A stretch of 59,930 nt of DNA. It comes from Phoronis australis (Eukaryota; Phoronida; Phoronidae). Numbering within the stretch: the first letter of the stretch is position 1; each line of letters opens with the position of its first letter. The position numbers were made by a program, and so were the translations under genes. The notes under the pieces were generated by a model. That model saw only the letters and a list, made by a program, of their open reading frames with translations, had not been told where the DNA came from and searched no databases. The stretch spans positions 850,297-910,226 of the forward strand of contig NMRA01000015.1 in NCBI GenBank assembly GCA_002633005.1. The letters are read 5' to 3'. This document shows, piece after piece, positions 24,701 through 32,217 of this stretch.

Positions 24701-25158
24701 TGATTTTGGCCGGCTGACCACTTGCTTTCGCCACTTTTATAGCTCTGTTGTGTCAGGTTATAGCGTTATTTTTCTGACGTCATATACTGTGTACTGTTTA
24801 CCTAAGTAAAGAAGAACTTTTCAGCAGTGGCGGATTTAGAGGGGCGCCAAGGGGGTCGGAGGCCGTGGCCCCCTAAAATTTTTTCAGATTCCATTTGGCA
24901 GTTGGGGGTGCGAATGTCTGGCGGGCAAAATACTGGCTAATACTCTGCCCTGCCTCCCCCCAAACTCAAATTTCTGGATCCGCCCCTGGGAAGTGACAAA
25001 TGAAGAAACAACATATTTTTCAGCGCTAAACGATATCCAGAAGTGTTGTTTTCACACCAGTCTACAGGGGGCGAAACCGTACCTGTCATTAAGCATGTAG
25101 TCACCAGAGAAACAGAGTGGGTGAGACTAAGGCCTCTTCTTGCAAATAATAGTCCCAT
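3630..25158 (-). CDS. Mucin-stalked multi-C-type-lectin protein (17-exon model, C-terminus missing)
   Basis: Exons in transcript order: 25158-25083, 24106-23969, 23015-22893, 22419-22297, 21015-20893, 19610-19488, 17724-17452, 16473-16309, 14941-14819, 14181-13918, 12019-11846, 10369-10226, 9947-9675, 8698-8534, 6272-5973, 5845-5591, 3791-3630. All internal junctions are phase 1 and every exon is open. The model encodes about 1001 residues: signal peptide (1-30), Ser/Thr stalk (31-235), CTLD (236-381), linker, CTLD (423-568), linker, CTLD (617-762), 100-residue linker, CTLD (863-1001). Each CTLD has six Cys (long form) and a WIGL core. Only the last keeps an EPN sugar-site motif. The likely role is extracellular glycan or microbe binding on an O-glycosylated stalk. 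That this is one gene rather than several tandem genes is inferred from exon order, shared phase and the lack of recognisable signal or terminal exons between CTLDs. Confidence 0.6.
5591..5845 (-). CDS. CTLD-1, N-terminal half exon
   Basis: Acceptor 'tatatag', phase 1, donor GAC G|gtatgc. It holds the first three Cys (SSVC, TICYEF, EDKCQ), the helix-2 region 'GGHLASVRDN' and the family core 'IWIGLNDR' followed by 'WEWSDG', where the intron interrupts the domain. The same intron position is seen in all four CTLDs. Confidence 0.88.
5973..6272 (-). CDS. Ser/Thr-rich linker exon S1 (100 residues)
   Basis: Acceptor 'tcttttag' and donor AAC G|gtgagt, both phase 1. The peptide is dominated by Thr and Ser, for example 'STTTTTGS' and 'LKLSTTPTLNTSS', with no Cys, as in mucin-type O-glycosylated spacers. 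It joins CTLD-2 to CTLD-1 and is the longest linker, more than twice the 41-residue stalk unit. Confidence 0.75.
6545..7480 (-). mobile_element. LINE (non-LTR retrotransposon) 3' fragment
   Basis: Minus-strand reading, with frameshifts, gives the usual LINE C-terminal order: an Arg-rich segment with 'QKVFDLYTRQGHRTG', then 'VHINNWNSLPESVK', then 'YRSRCGIFLNFDKFRHN' and a Cys/His region 'PNCNCGD...HVFFKC'. The reverse transcriptase core upstream is missing, so this is a 5'-truncated copy. The 3' end near 6545-6610 is repeated at about 13300-13366. It lies in the intron between CTLD-2 and linker S1. Confidence 0.72.
7481..8375. other. Intronic, nothing recognised
   Basis: AT-rich sequence between the LINE tail and the duplicated CTLD block. 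No exon, RNA gene or clear repeat was seen. Confidence 0.4.
8534..8698 (-). CDS. CTLD-2, C-terminal half exon
   Basis: Acceptor 'aatctcag', donor TAC G|gtgagt, phase 1 at both ends. The peptide runs 'GGSFNNWATGEPSGGG', 'EEDCV', 'FKWKDDSC', 'YICQYG'. EPN has become EPS and WND has become WKD, so canonical Ca2+-site sugar binding is probably weakened or lost. All three Cys are kept. Confidence 0.88.
9675..9947 (-). CDS. CTLD-2, N-terminal half exon
   Basis: The exon starts after 'gttgtgtctag' in phase 1 and ends at AAC G|gtacgg. It contains 'LGRCSQ', 'DDCYEFF', 'SACAYHGGHLVAIRDN', 'VWIGLSDRN' and 'WEWSNG'. A longer open frame starts with an ATG 16 bases before the exon and looks like a signal peptide, but the acceptor at this place matches the phase and Cys position of the other CTLD exons, and the ATG is absent from the duplicate, so I take the splice start. 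Confidence 0.85.
10226..10369 (-). CDS. Ser/Thr-rich linker exon S2 (48 residues)
   Basis: The acceptor 'gaattgttcacag' gives the required phase 1, and the donor is ACA G|gtaact. The peptide is rich in Thr, Ser, Val and Pro ('STATTETWTSASVSP', 'NDSTTATSAV') with Asn-x-Ser/Thr sequons. Longer upstream starts in the same frame exist, but they would not be in phase with the preceding CTLD exon. Confidence 0.65.
10370..11574. other. Intron between CTLD-3 and linker S2, nothing recognised
   Basis: No exon or clear mobile element was seen. Sequence composition is like the neighbouring introns. Confidence 0.4.
11575..11715. repeat. Degenerate short tandem repeat
   Basis: Five or so imperfect units of about 25 bases built on 'caaataattact' followed by a 'tacgc' or 'atgct' segment. 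It is intronic and shows no hairpin or spacer order. Confidence 0.65.
11846..12019 (-). CDS. CTLD-3, C-terminal half exon
   Basis: Acceptor 'tatgattag', donor TAC G|gtaagt. The peptide includes 'GEGFNNWLTDAPSGD', 'ERDCVQM', 'YKWQDQSC' and 'SICQYG'. It has EPN changed to APS and WND to WQD, the strongest loss of the sugar-site motif in the set, while the three Cys and the fold landmarks remain. Confidence 0.85.
12020..13014. other. Intron inside CTLD-3, nothing recognised
   Basis: No exon, RNA gene or clear mobile element was seen before the minisatellite that follows. Confidence 0.4.
13015..13237. repeat. 37-bp minisatellite, six copies
   Basis: Six head-to-tail units start with 'tttagttatgtacttatta' and end in 'ctgcctacaca'. 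They are almost identical to one another and have no spacers, so they arose recently. The array lies in the intron that splits CTLD-3. Confidence 0.95.
13295..13370 (-). mobile_element. LINE 3'-end fragment
   Basis: About 65 bases match the 3' end of the LINE tail at 6545-6610 ('attgaaggatacacagaaca' and the following 'caaacccagaaaccgcgaag'). It is a very short, 5'-truncated insertion. Confidence 0.6.
13918..14181 (-). CDS. CTLD-3, N-terminal half exon
   Basis: The donor AAT G|gtaagt is strong. The acceptor 'aacaacatgag' is weak in pyrimidines but gives phase 1 and places the first Cys (PICLQ) as in the paralogues. Then come 'GICYEFV', 'EDRCSKNGGHLVVIRDN', 'VWIGLNDRV' and 'WVWSNG'. Sequence is clearly diverged from CTLD-2 and CTLD-4, so this domain is an older duplicate. 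Confidence 0.83.
14819..14941 (-). CDS. Ser/Thr stalk exon S3 (41-residue unit)
   Basis: Acceptor 'actttttcag', donor CAA G|gttaga (a weaker donor than its paralogues), 123 bases, phase 1-1. The peptide follows the stalk consensus 'SPTLPTTLGIST', 'AMTSLS' and 'EVATNVTV' with an N-glycosylation sequon. It links CTLD-4 to CTLD-3 and is a copy of the same unit used four times in the N-terminal stalk. Confidence 0.82.
14942..15300. repeat. Diverged intron flank shared with the stalk-exon units
   Basis: Sequence upstream of stalk exon S3 matches the equivalent flanks at about 19611-19990 and 21016-21400, for example 'tgttcccctgttcgaattgt' and 'gaattctggatatagctcac'. It shows that S3 came from the same duplicated unit as S4 to S6. 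Confidence 0.85.
15301..16150. other. Intron between CTLD-4 and stalk exon S3, nothing recognised
   Basis: No exon was recognised. Plus-strand open frames here (around 15497 and 15690) have no detectable domain and lie inside the intron of the minus-strand gene. Confidence 0.4.
16309..16473 (-). CDS. CTLD-4, C-terminal half exon
   Basis: A recent duplicate of the CTLD-2 exon at 8534-8698 with the same splice sites (donor TAT G|gtgagt). It differs by two replacement changes (Tyr to Phe after EEDCV, Ser to Thr before FQYICQY) and two silent ones. It has EPS and WKD in place of EPN and WND. Confidence 0.88.
17452..17724 (-). CDS. CTLD-4, N-terminal half exon
   Basis: Duplicate of 9675-9947. 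The acceptor 'gttgtttctag' is kept. The upstream ATG of copy 1 is CTG here, which shows that the open frame beyond the acceptor is not coding. Two replacement differences (Asp to Ala before CYEFF, Gly to Glu in YHGGH) and four silent ones separate the copies. Confidence 0.87.
17745..18584 (+). mobile_element. Decayed non-LTR reverse transcriptase, unit A
   Basis: Plus-strand reading gives reverse-transcriptase landmarks in order: 'FIDFSKGFERVPHMLLW' (motif with the first catalytic Asp), 'SSLLFVTYLN' (LLF-x-x-Y-L-N motif), 'YGDGM' where YADD is expected, then a segment like the usual 'L...YC..W...VN..K' and 'YLG' thumb region. Stops and frameshifts interrupt it and the catalytic YADD is mutated, so it is dead. 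Copies B (20035-20880) and C (21430-22290) have the same break pattern, so the relic was amplified with the stalk exons, not inserted three times. Confidence 0.75.
18585..19482. mobile_element. Solo LTR (898 bp) with 5-bp target duplication CTTAC
   Basis: The element begins TGTCAG and ends CTGACA, and is flanked by CTTAC at 18580-18584 and 19483-19487. The paralogous units at 20885 and 22290 show the empty site with a single CTTAC. TG...CA ends plus a 5-bp duplication identify an LTR left by recombination of a full element. It has no coding sequence. The duplicated target is the splice donor of stalk exon S4 read in reverse (GTAAG), so the LTR starts at the sixth intron base. Confidence 0.85.
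19488..19610 (-). CDS. Ser/Thr stalk exon S4 (41-residue unit)
   Basis: Acceptor 'accttgtcag', donor CAA G|gtaagt, 123 bases, phase 1-1. The peptide has 'SPTLPTTLGIST', 'AMTSLSTRKEVATNVTV' and two possible N-glycosylation sites (NVT, NSS). The last intron bases of its donor come from the solo LTR, which turned gtaagg into the better donor gtaagt. Confidence 0.85.
20035..20880 (+). mobile_element. Decayed non-LTR reverse transcriptase, unit B
   Basis: Colinear with unit A. Readable pieces include 'MISSLLFVTYLNEF' (20371) and 'SISYGDGM'. It lies between stalk exons S4 and S5 on the opposite strand to the lectin gene. Confidence 0.75.
20893..21015 (-). CDS. Ser/Thr stalk exon S5 (41-residue unit)
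   Basis: Acceptor 'ccttttcag', donor CAA G|gtaagg, 123 bases, phase 1-1. Differs from S4 by few residues (for example AMMSLS for AMTSLS). Its downstream flank keeps the uninterrupted site that S4 lost to the LTR. Confidence 0.85.
21430..22290 (+). mobile_element. Decayed non-LTR reverse transcriptase, unit C
   Basis: Third colinear copy of the relic, between stalk exons S5 and S6. It is closest to unit B, sharing 'SLLFVTSLNEF' and the following 'NAQSKNEIYNNENAS' block. Confidence 0.75.
22297..22419 (-). CDS. Ser/Thr stalk exon S6 (41-residue unit)
   Basis: Acceptor 'ccttttcag', donor CAA G|gtaagg, 123 bases, phase 1-1. Peptide begins E-S-T-S-S-P-T-L-P-T-A-L and ends 'TNVTVNSLRHQ'. Somewhat diverged from S4 and S5. 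Confidence 0.83.
22420..22892. other. Intron between stalk exons S7 and S6
   Basis: Only the first 80 or so bases resemble the S4 to S6 units. The rest is unique AT-rich sequence. Confidence 0.4.
22893..23015 (-). CDS. Ser/Thr stalk exon S7 (41-residue unit, divergent)
   Basis: Acceptor 'accttgtcag', donor CAA G|gtgggg, 123 bases, phase 1-1. The peptide keeps the frame 'SAPSPTLPTTVGKST' and 'ISLPTRKAVSA' but differs at about half of positions from S4 to S6, so it is the oldest member of the stalk series. Confidence 0.78.
23016..23968. other. Intron between stalk exons S8 and S7, nothing recognised
   Basis: No exon, RNA gene or clear mobile element was seen. Confidence 0.4.
23969..24106 (-). 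CDS. N-terminal stalk exon S8 (end of signal peptide plus Ser/Thr segment)
   Basis: Acceptor 'gtttctttag', donor AAC G|gtaaga, phase 1-1. It begins 'FSQAIMMFGQ', which suits the end of a signal peptide with cleavage after SQA, and continues with the Ser/Thr-rich 'VSSSPVNQSLST', 'TMQGTSTSKG' and an NVT sequon. Not a copy of the 41-residue unit. Confidence 0.65.
24107..24824. other. Intron 1 of the lectin gene (in this model), nothing recognised
   Basis: No exon or clear repeat was recognised. Plus-strand open frames at 24346 and 24603 show no domain. Confidence 0.4.
24825..24988. mobile_element. hAT-like MITE, copy 1
   Basis: Begins CAGTGGCGGATTTAGAGG and ends in the inverse GGATCCGCCCCTG. 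A related copy with the same ends is at 53664-53834. The CAG...CTG ends and short length fit non-autonomous hAT-type elements. No clear 8-bp target duplication was found. Confidence 0.55.
25083..25158 (-). CDS. Candidate first coding exon with signal peptide
   Basis: An ATG at 25158-25156 opens 25 codons ('MGLLFARRGLSLTH' then 'SVSLVTTCLMT') and ends at ACA G|gtacgg, phase 1, as needed by exon S8. Joined to S8 it gives a basic start, a hydrophobic run and an A-x-A-like cleavage site (F-S-Q-A), a plausible signal peptide. The donor is the same gtacgg used by CTLD-2 and CTLD-4. Other upstream exons cannot be excluded. Confidence 0.4.
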
Positions 25159-28100
25159 TAGCGATAAGGCATTGCTGTAGTATATGTACCTATAGCAGGA
25201 AGAAGACAATAATCCAGTCATAAATACACATACATATATGAACAACCTGTAGCCAGCTCGAATTAGGTTTATTTATCACCTCAGAATGAGACATAGTAAC
25301 AATTCCTTCGAAATTATTTAATAAAATTATTTGTTGATGATTTAATCTAAAGCGTTCTTTATTTAAACAAAAGCGACTCTCGAAAAGGTATTACTTTAAA
25401 ACCAATCAAAATCTCTATGCACCCTAACGTTCTAGGAGCATTGTGCCATTATCCCTGTCTGTCCGTCCGTCCTTCTATTCGTCCGTCCTTTCGTCCGGCA
25501 TCCATTTATGCGGTGTCTGCTGCTGCATCTCCAAAACCCCTAGTTCAGATATGTTCCTGTCGTGGATGATACGGCGTAATCGAATTTTCCGAGGGATCCG
25601 ATTAACGGTGTGCCCCCTAGTGGCAATTCATGCCAAGATTTGTACGATGACACTTGGCTTACCGCAAAATCCAGCTGCTGCCTGGTGGTTTGGTAATTGG
25701 CCCACTTATGTTGTACACCCATCAGAATTTATTGGAAACGTAGTATTGCAACATTAAACAAATATTTTAGGTTGAAAAAGTCAAATTTCTTGTCCAACTT
25801 TGAAAATTCCCGGCGAGACCTAATCACGTCCGCCGTTCACGAACTATTCAAACATGCTGTTTGCAAACTTTCAAAATGCCATTGTCGCTCCTAATGTGTT
25901 TATGATGGTCTTATCATCTGGAGAACGGTAGCATCAGCAGCCAGAAGCGATTTAATTAACCACAACAGCATTGTGTCTTTGATCTGAACCGGCAAATTCC
26001 GTGGTGCGCAAACCCGCGGTCGAGCTGTTCAATCTTGACTGATAAGGGTGTCAACGTGGGATTCTTTTCATGTTTGTTTTTTACGTCTGCCCTGGTAACT
26101 GCGGAGCTTATTGACGGATCTTCATGAAATTTGCCAAGTACATGTACGTATAGACACAGCCTGCATTCCCGTTTTCGGATGGATTCAGCGTATTCTGTGC
26201 CAGCTGACCATTTTCTAACCATTTAACCCATTAGGGTTATTTTGCGCCCGCTTCTTTATGCGCCAAACTATTCAGGTGATCATTACGAAAATGGGAGTAT
26301 GTGTATCTACTAGGAGATCACGACTGAGGACGATTTGTAGACGTCTTTGCCTATTACGGCACCCTCGTTTGGTTATATTTTGAAATAACGTTTGCTACGC
26401 CATATAAATCGGTAAATAAAACAACAAGAATGGATCAACTGAAATTTGAAATTTTCGGATGTAACAACTTCCTTTATCAACAAAAACGCCATATGCAACG
26501 AACACGTGACTAAACCATGTTGAATCTCAAAACGTATGTCACGGCCGCCATTAACCCTTGTAAAATTTCAACATGGTATCTTTATCGTAATGATGTGCTT
26601 TTTGGTAAAAATTAAAATGGCAACACTTCTGAATATCAGGTCACGACCTTTTGCGAGATTGTAATGATAACTGGCTCTCGGGTACGTGGTTCCGGCAAAA
26701 GAGAAGACGCAGGGTTGTTTGTAAATTGTACTTCCTTTGCATATTCACAATGTAATGAGACCATGCATCTGTAATATGTGCATCGATTAGGACGGGTTGG
26801 TTACAATCTGGTATGGGCTCACTTACGCGTCGGGGTAACAAAATTCCAAATGTTAGCGTAGGAGTTGTCTCATGTTTGATCATGTTACAAAACAAATTAC
26901 AAAATTGCAAAATATACATATGCAAATAAAGGTTTAATTCACAGGCAAAGTGGGCAATCAAATGTACCAGTTTCTTAAAACTCTTGGTTTTAAAATATGT
27001 TAATTAAATCTAGTCAAAGGCTAGACAAAGTCGAATGTTCAAGACTTACCTACTGCTGTATAGATTCTGTAGACAATTGCATTAACCCGAAACGCGGAGT
27101 ATATGTACAAAATGCATGAAGAATTGCACGCGTAGCATTCAAATTCTGTGCATGCTGTTTAAAAAATAAACATTAAATTCGTGTGAATCATAAATTGTTA
27201 ATGTTTAAGTGTAAATCTATAACTAGAAGAACAGATATGCACATGAACTATAATGATGTCGGAAGAAATGCGTTTTAACAAGTTTAGTTAATTTCTTACA
27301 ATCTCTACTGAAGCACCGATTTTCGACTGGAGGAAAACGCATTTGGTTGTTTTATAAGAGCATTTGCATAGCCTTTGTAAGGTGAGCACCTTGACTAGAA
27401 AGAGGACTAGTATGAAGGTTGGTTGACAATAGAAGAACCGACACAGAACCTGCGACGGATGATTGTATAAATCACTTGTGAGGTACGACTTTTAATAGCC
27501 TTGACACATGCACTTGACGCTTTTTGTCCCCGTACTACGGGGTACTATTTTTAATTATTTGAAAATTCTTCATGATATTTATAAGTAGTTCCGTGTTAAG
27601 TTGATACCAAGTAATACATAAATATCCGGCTGTTTCTTATATGTGCTTAATCACAAATTTCTGCTGTTAGAAATTACCTGCTATGCGATTAAACACACGA
27701 TTATTTTCCAAATAGTCAATTAATCAACCCATAAACGGGGTTTAAAGTCGATGCATTGAATACGTCATACATATAACACTTGTTTGTACATCAAATGTTA
27801 ATCCGCACACGCCAAAACTACGATCGCGTGAAGCCATTTTTCTGCAGAAATGATACCGTGAATATGACAGCACGGAAATCAAAAGAACTTATTCACTCGA
27901 AGATTAGATGTTTAGCCGCCAAATCTGCATTTTCCACCTAGCTGTGAAATCGTGAATTAAGGTAGTCGCTTGGCTCATTGGCTGGCATTCAGGTCACTAT
28001 TAGTTATAATATGGCATCATTAAGGTTATCTCAAACCTTATTTAGTATTTCAAAAACTAAGCTTTGTCAACTAGTAAAAGTATATAGAATTATTTTCTGA

Positions 28101-29718
28101 AAGGAAAGATCAGGAAATACAAAAATTTGTCTTGCATTTATGTACCATTATTATTATTACGTTAACACGTTTTTAAGTCAAAATTTCATTTTCAAGAAAG
28201 CTACACTCATAGCAAAATAATCCCTCGGTCGATTTTAATGAAAGCTTTTTTAAATGAAAACTTCACCATATATCTCAAAAACCCTGGAATTTTCGATTAG
28301 TCTTTTGTTTGGTTTCTATGACAAATCAACTCGCAAACATTTTGTAGGAAATAGAAGTCGTATTCGCCTTTGTTACATTACGCAAAAACTAGGTCTTTAT
28401 ATTGAAAATCCTAATATCATTTATGTGACTGATGAGTAAATATTAAGTTCGGAAAGTTTCAGAGAAATCCATCAAGCGGTTTTTGAGAACTCGTGTTCCT
28501 AAGTTCAAATAAAGTCGATGTGCCGAAGCCGAGAAACAGCCGATTAAACTGGGTGAAATCTCAAAGTCTTTGGTTAATTATTCAGTGAAAACTTGTTTTC
28601 GTTCAATATAACCTATACATGCCAAAACCATGTTAGCTATTTCAACATTCACTCACAAGGTCAACTGAATTGGCAGTGCGTAATTAACTTAATTAGCATT
28701 AAAACGTACCGACCCAGCCACGAGTTGGGATCAACTGTTACTGTCGTTTGACCTACATAAAAGTAGGTCACTGTTAATTGTTATACACATAGTTTGTACA
28801 CGTCACGTGCCAGGAGACTGATACGAAAGCAAGTAAGAAATGGATACCAAAATATCGAGTCGGTGGTTAAAGCATGTCGTTAGCACGAGATCGAAACAGC
28901 GAAATGTCAATTTACACGAACTAAGGAATTTGAGTGAGGACAACTTGCTGTGCTCCTAACCACAGAGGCGTGAGGCAATTCGTAGCATTTGTTCTCAACC
29001 GTGACGGTCGTATGCATGTAGACGCACAAAACTACGTTTTGTCTTTGTCTTTGTTTTCTGCGGTACCGTCCTATCATAAGTACTCATCGTTGAAACGTCT
29101 ATCAGTAGAAATAATACGCCGCATGATAACTGCTCGCAAATCAATTTCTTCAAAAAGTTTTTCACAGGAAAATTCGACTTTTTACTTTTCGGTTTTCACT
29201 CCGCCACTTTCAATTTTTACCCAGCGGTGTGCTCATGAAATAAAGCATTCACTTTGCTCATTGGTTGGCATTCGGGTCGTTTGATGAGATCATTAGGTAA
29301 AAAACTGAGGGTAAGGTGTGGCAGACGATTTGATTCGTTGTTATTAGAGGAAGGTAAAAAGAGGCGAAATGTAACCGGTAAGACCATTTGCGGTTTGTAA
29401 AGTCTCAAGGGAATTTGATTTGATTGGTATAAACACACTGAACAAGAATTTTCCTCCCATTATGTCCATTCCACCAATCGTCAGATGGCGCTTCAGCTGA
29501 GCATTGGCAAAGATGGCAGACGACTCGATATGTCGCTGATCGAAATATTTCCGGATTAAGCCGTTTATGGTTTCATAATACCTAAAGGAATTTGATTTAG
29601 TTAGTCCTAGCTCACTCAACAAGTATTTTGTCCCCATGTTCGGAATTTCTTCTGATTCACGCCCATTTCTCGCAATTTACATTTCTCAGTGTGTTTACTG
29701 GTTAATGCATACATCATT
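25159..29718. other. Intergenic between the lectin gene and the Helitron-like elements
   Basis: No exon or RNA gene was recognised. Around 25455-25500 there is a short imperfect 'gtcc' run ('gtctgtccgtccgtcc'). Parts of 27960-28030 and 29245-29300 share a 'gctcattggytggcattc' segment, which suggests another decayed dispersed repeat. Confidence 0.4.
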
Positions 29719-30160
29719 ACTCTGCGCGTGTAAGAGCAGAGTACTGTTGTTCCTGGGTTTTCTTCAATTTTATTCTTATTACTCTGCGCGTGTAAGCGCA
29801 GAGTACTGTTGTTCCTGGGTTTTCTTCCATTTTATTCTTATTCTTATTCTTCTTATTCTTATTCTTCTTATTCTTCTTCCGACCAACTTTGAGGCTTAAT
29901 AACTCCAAATTGGTTGCAGGTACGGTCTTTAAATTCAGCATATGACCTTTGATAGTATATAAATTTTGATTGATTATATAATCATATTCCATATTGCACC
30001 GGAAGGGGTCATTTGGTGCAAAGGTCATATAATTTTCAAAATGCTACTGCTCCTTCAGTTTTAAAGCTATCTTTTTCAAATTCGGTGCACAGGTAAAGGT
30101 CAACATGACAATTTAAAAAATTACTTTTCTAAGTAATCGGGTCATCCAATCAGGTGAAAC

Positions 30161-30173
30161 AGGTCAAAGGTCA
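30161..30173 (+). promoter_or_regulatory. Perfect DR1 nuclear-receptor motif (1 of 5)
   Basis: AGGTCAAAGGTCA, two AGGTCA half sites with one spacer base, the consensus for RXR, HNF4, COUP-TF and PPAR-type dimers. It lies inside the Helitron-like repeat. Function is not shown by sequence alone. Confidence 0.5.
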
Positions 30174-30589
30174 TTAGGTGCAAACTAAAATTTTGAGCTA
30201 GACACTTCAAATTAGCAGGTCTGATTGCCACAGGTAAATCAAATCGGAATCCAAAGTTTCAGGTCATTTAGTGCAAACATGGGGTCATTAGGTGCATTTT
30301 TTTCTGAAAATTTGACCTTTTCATTCTCCAAATACACTGATGTGTCAACCGTTAGACAACTGTGATTCTCAGCATTAAACACATTTTTCATGGGCTTTGC
30401 AGTAATTCTAAAGACGCTTATAATGCACCGGATAGGGTCAATTAGTGCAAAGGTCAGTTAACGTTCAAAATGTTAAATCTCTTACGTTTTTCAAGGAATT
30501 CTTTTCAATTTCAGCACACTAGTGTATGTCAACATGCCAATTGAACGACCTACTTAACTACGCAATAGGCCTAACCAATCAGAAAAAAT

Positions 30590-30602
30590 AGGTCAAAGGT
30601 CA
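30590..30602 (+). promoter_or_regulatory. Perfect DR1 nuclear-receptor motif (2 of 5)
   Basis: Same 13-base motif at the matching place in the second subrepeat of the element. Confidence 0.5.
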
Positions 30603-31353
30603 TTGAGTGCAAAATTAAAATTTTGAGCTAGAGACTTCAAAATTACATATCTGTTTACTAAACGCGATTGAGTTTGAATTCTAAATTTTTGGGTCATTTG
30701 GTGCATCCATGGGGTCATTAGGTGCATTTTTCTTCTGAAAGTTTGACCAATTCATTCATGTTGTATTCTTAAGTGCTTAAAGCAAAACACCTGTGATTCT
30801 TAGCATTAACTATACTTTAAATTGGTTGTACAATTATTCCCTCACTGGGGTTCATAATGCACGGGAAGAGGTCAGTTAGTGGAAAGGTCATCAAAACATC
30901 AACATGAAATTACTCCTACAATTTTAAAGAATTTCTTTTCATATTGGTAAACGGGGTTGCTGTCAGTAACTTCCCATAACAATTCCTTTAATACACACGC
31001 ACAGAGTCCATTATTGTCACGCCGTGACAATAATCTTTCTAGTTATTATTCTTATTCTTCTTATTCTTCTTCCGACCAAATTTGAGGCTTAATAACTCCA
31101 AACTGGGTACAGGTACGGTCTTTAAATTCAGCATATGAATTTTGACGGTATATAAATTTTGATTGGTTATATAATCATATTCCATATTGCACCGGAAGAG
31201 GTCGTTTTATGCAAAGGTCATATAATTTTCAAAATGCTACTCCTCCTTCAGTTTCAAAGCTATCTTTTTCAAATTCGGTGCACAGGTATATGTCAACATG
31301 ACAATTTAAAAATTTACTTTTCTAAGTAATCGGGTCATCCAATCAGGTGAAAT

Positions 31354-31366
31354 AGGTCAAAGGTCA
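31354..31366 (+). promoter_or_regulatory. Perfect DR1 nuclear-receptor motif (3 of 5)
   Basis: AGGTCAAAGGTCA in copy 2 of the Helitron-like element, at the place corresponding to site 1. Confidence 0.5.
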
Positions 31367-31786
31367 TTAGGTGTAAACTAGAATTTTGAGCTAGACACTT
31401 CAAATTGACAGGTCTGATTGCCACAGGTAAATCAAATCGGAATCCAAAGTTTCAGGTCATTTAGTGCAAACATGGGGTCACTAGGTGCATTTTTCTTCTG
31501 AAAATTTGACCTTTTCAATCAGCAAGTATTCTGATGTGTCAACCGTTAGACAACTGTGATTCTCAGCGTTAAACACTTTTTTCATGGGCTTTGCAATAAT
31601 TCTCTTAAAGATGCTTAAAATGCACCGGATAAGGTCAATTAGTGCAAAGATCATGTAACGTTCAAAATGTTATATCTCTTACGTTTTTCAAGGAATTCTT
31701 TTCAATTTCAGCACACTGGTGTAAGTCAACATGCCAATTAAATACCCTACTTTACTTCGCAATAGACCTAACCAATCAGAAAAAAT

Positions 31787-31799
31787 AGGTCAAAGGTCA
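31787..31799 (+). promoter_or_regulatory. Perfect DR1 nuclear-receptor motif (4 of 5)
   Basis: Same motif in the second subrepeat of copy 2. Confidence 0.5.
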
Positions 31800-32204
31800 T
31801 TGAGTGCAAACTAAAATTTTGAGCTAGAGACTTCAGAATTACGTATCTGTTTACTAAGTGCGATTGAGTATGAATTCTTAATTTTCAGGTCATTTGGCGC
31901 ACCCATGGGGTCATTAGGTGCATTTTTCTTCTGAAAATTTGACCTTTTCAATCAGCAAGTAGTCTGATGTGTCAACCGTTAGACAACTGTGGTTCTCAGC
32001 GTTAAACACACTTTCCATGGGCTTTGCAATAATTATCCTAAAGATGCTTAAAATGCAGCGGATAAGGTCAATTAGTGCAAAGGTCATGTAACGTTCAACA
32101 TGTTATATCTCTTACGTTTTTCAAGGAATTCTTTTCAGATTCAGCACACTGCCAATTGAACAACCTACTTAACTACGCAATAGGCTTAACCAATCAGAAA
32201 AAAT

Positions 32205-32217
32205 AGGTCAAAGGTCA
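32205..32217 (+). promoter_or_regulatory. Perfect DR1 nuclear-receptor motif (5 of 5)
   Basis: Same motif in the extra subrepeat of copy 2. Many single AGGTCA half sites surround all five. Confidence 0.5.

Larger units (their letters stand above)
29719..31042 (+). mobile_element. Helitron/Helentron-like non-autonomous element, copy 1
   Basis: The 5' end carries a hairpin, 'actctgcgc' loop 'gtgtaa' 'gcgcagagt' (29781-29804), preceded by a 62-bp duplicate of the same end at 29719. The 3' end has the inverse of the 5' motif ('acacgcacagagt'), then a perfect 12-bp hairpin with a 1-base loop (31010-31034), then CTAG at 31039-31042. Offset inverted repeats plus a 3' hairpin just before CTAG fit Helitron-type elements, Helentrons in particular. 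A 'ttattcttattc' microsatellite follows the 5' end. The body is made of roughly 430-bp subrepeats. No Rep/helicase coding sequence is present. Confidence 0.6.
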
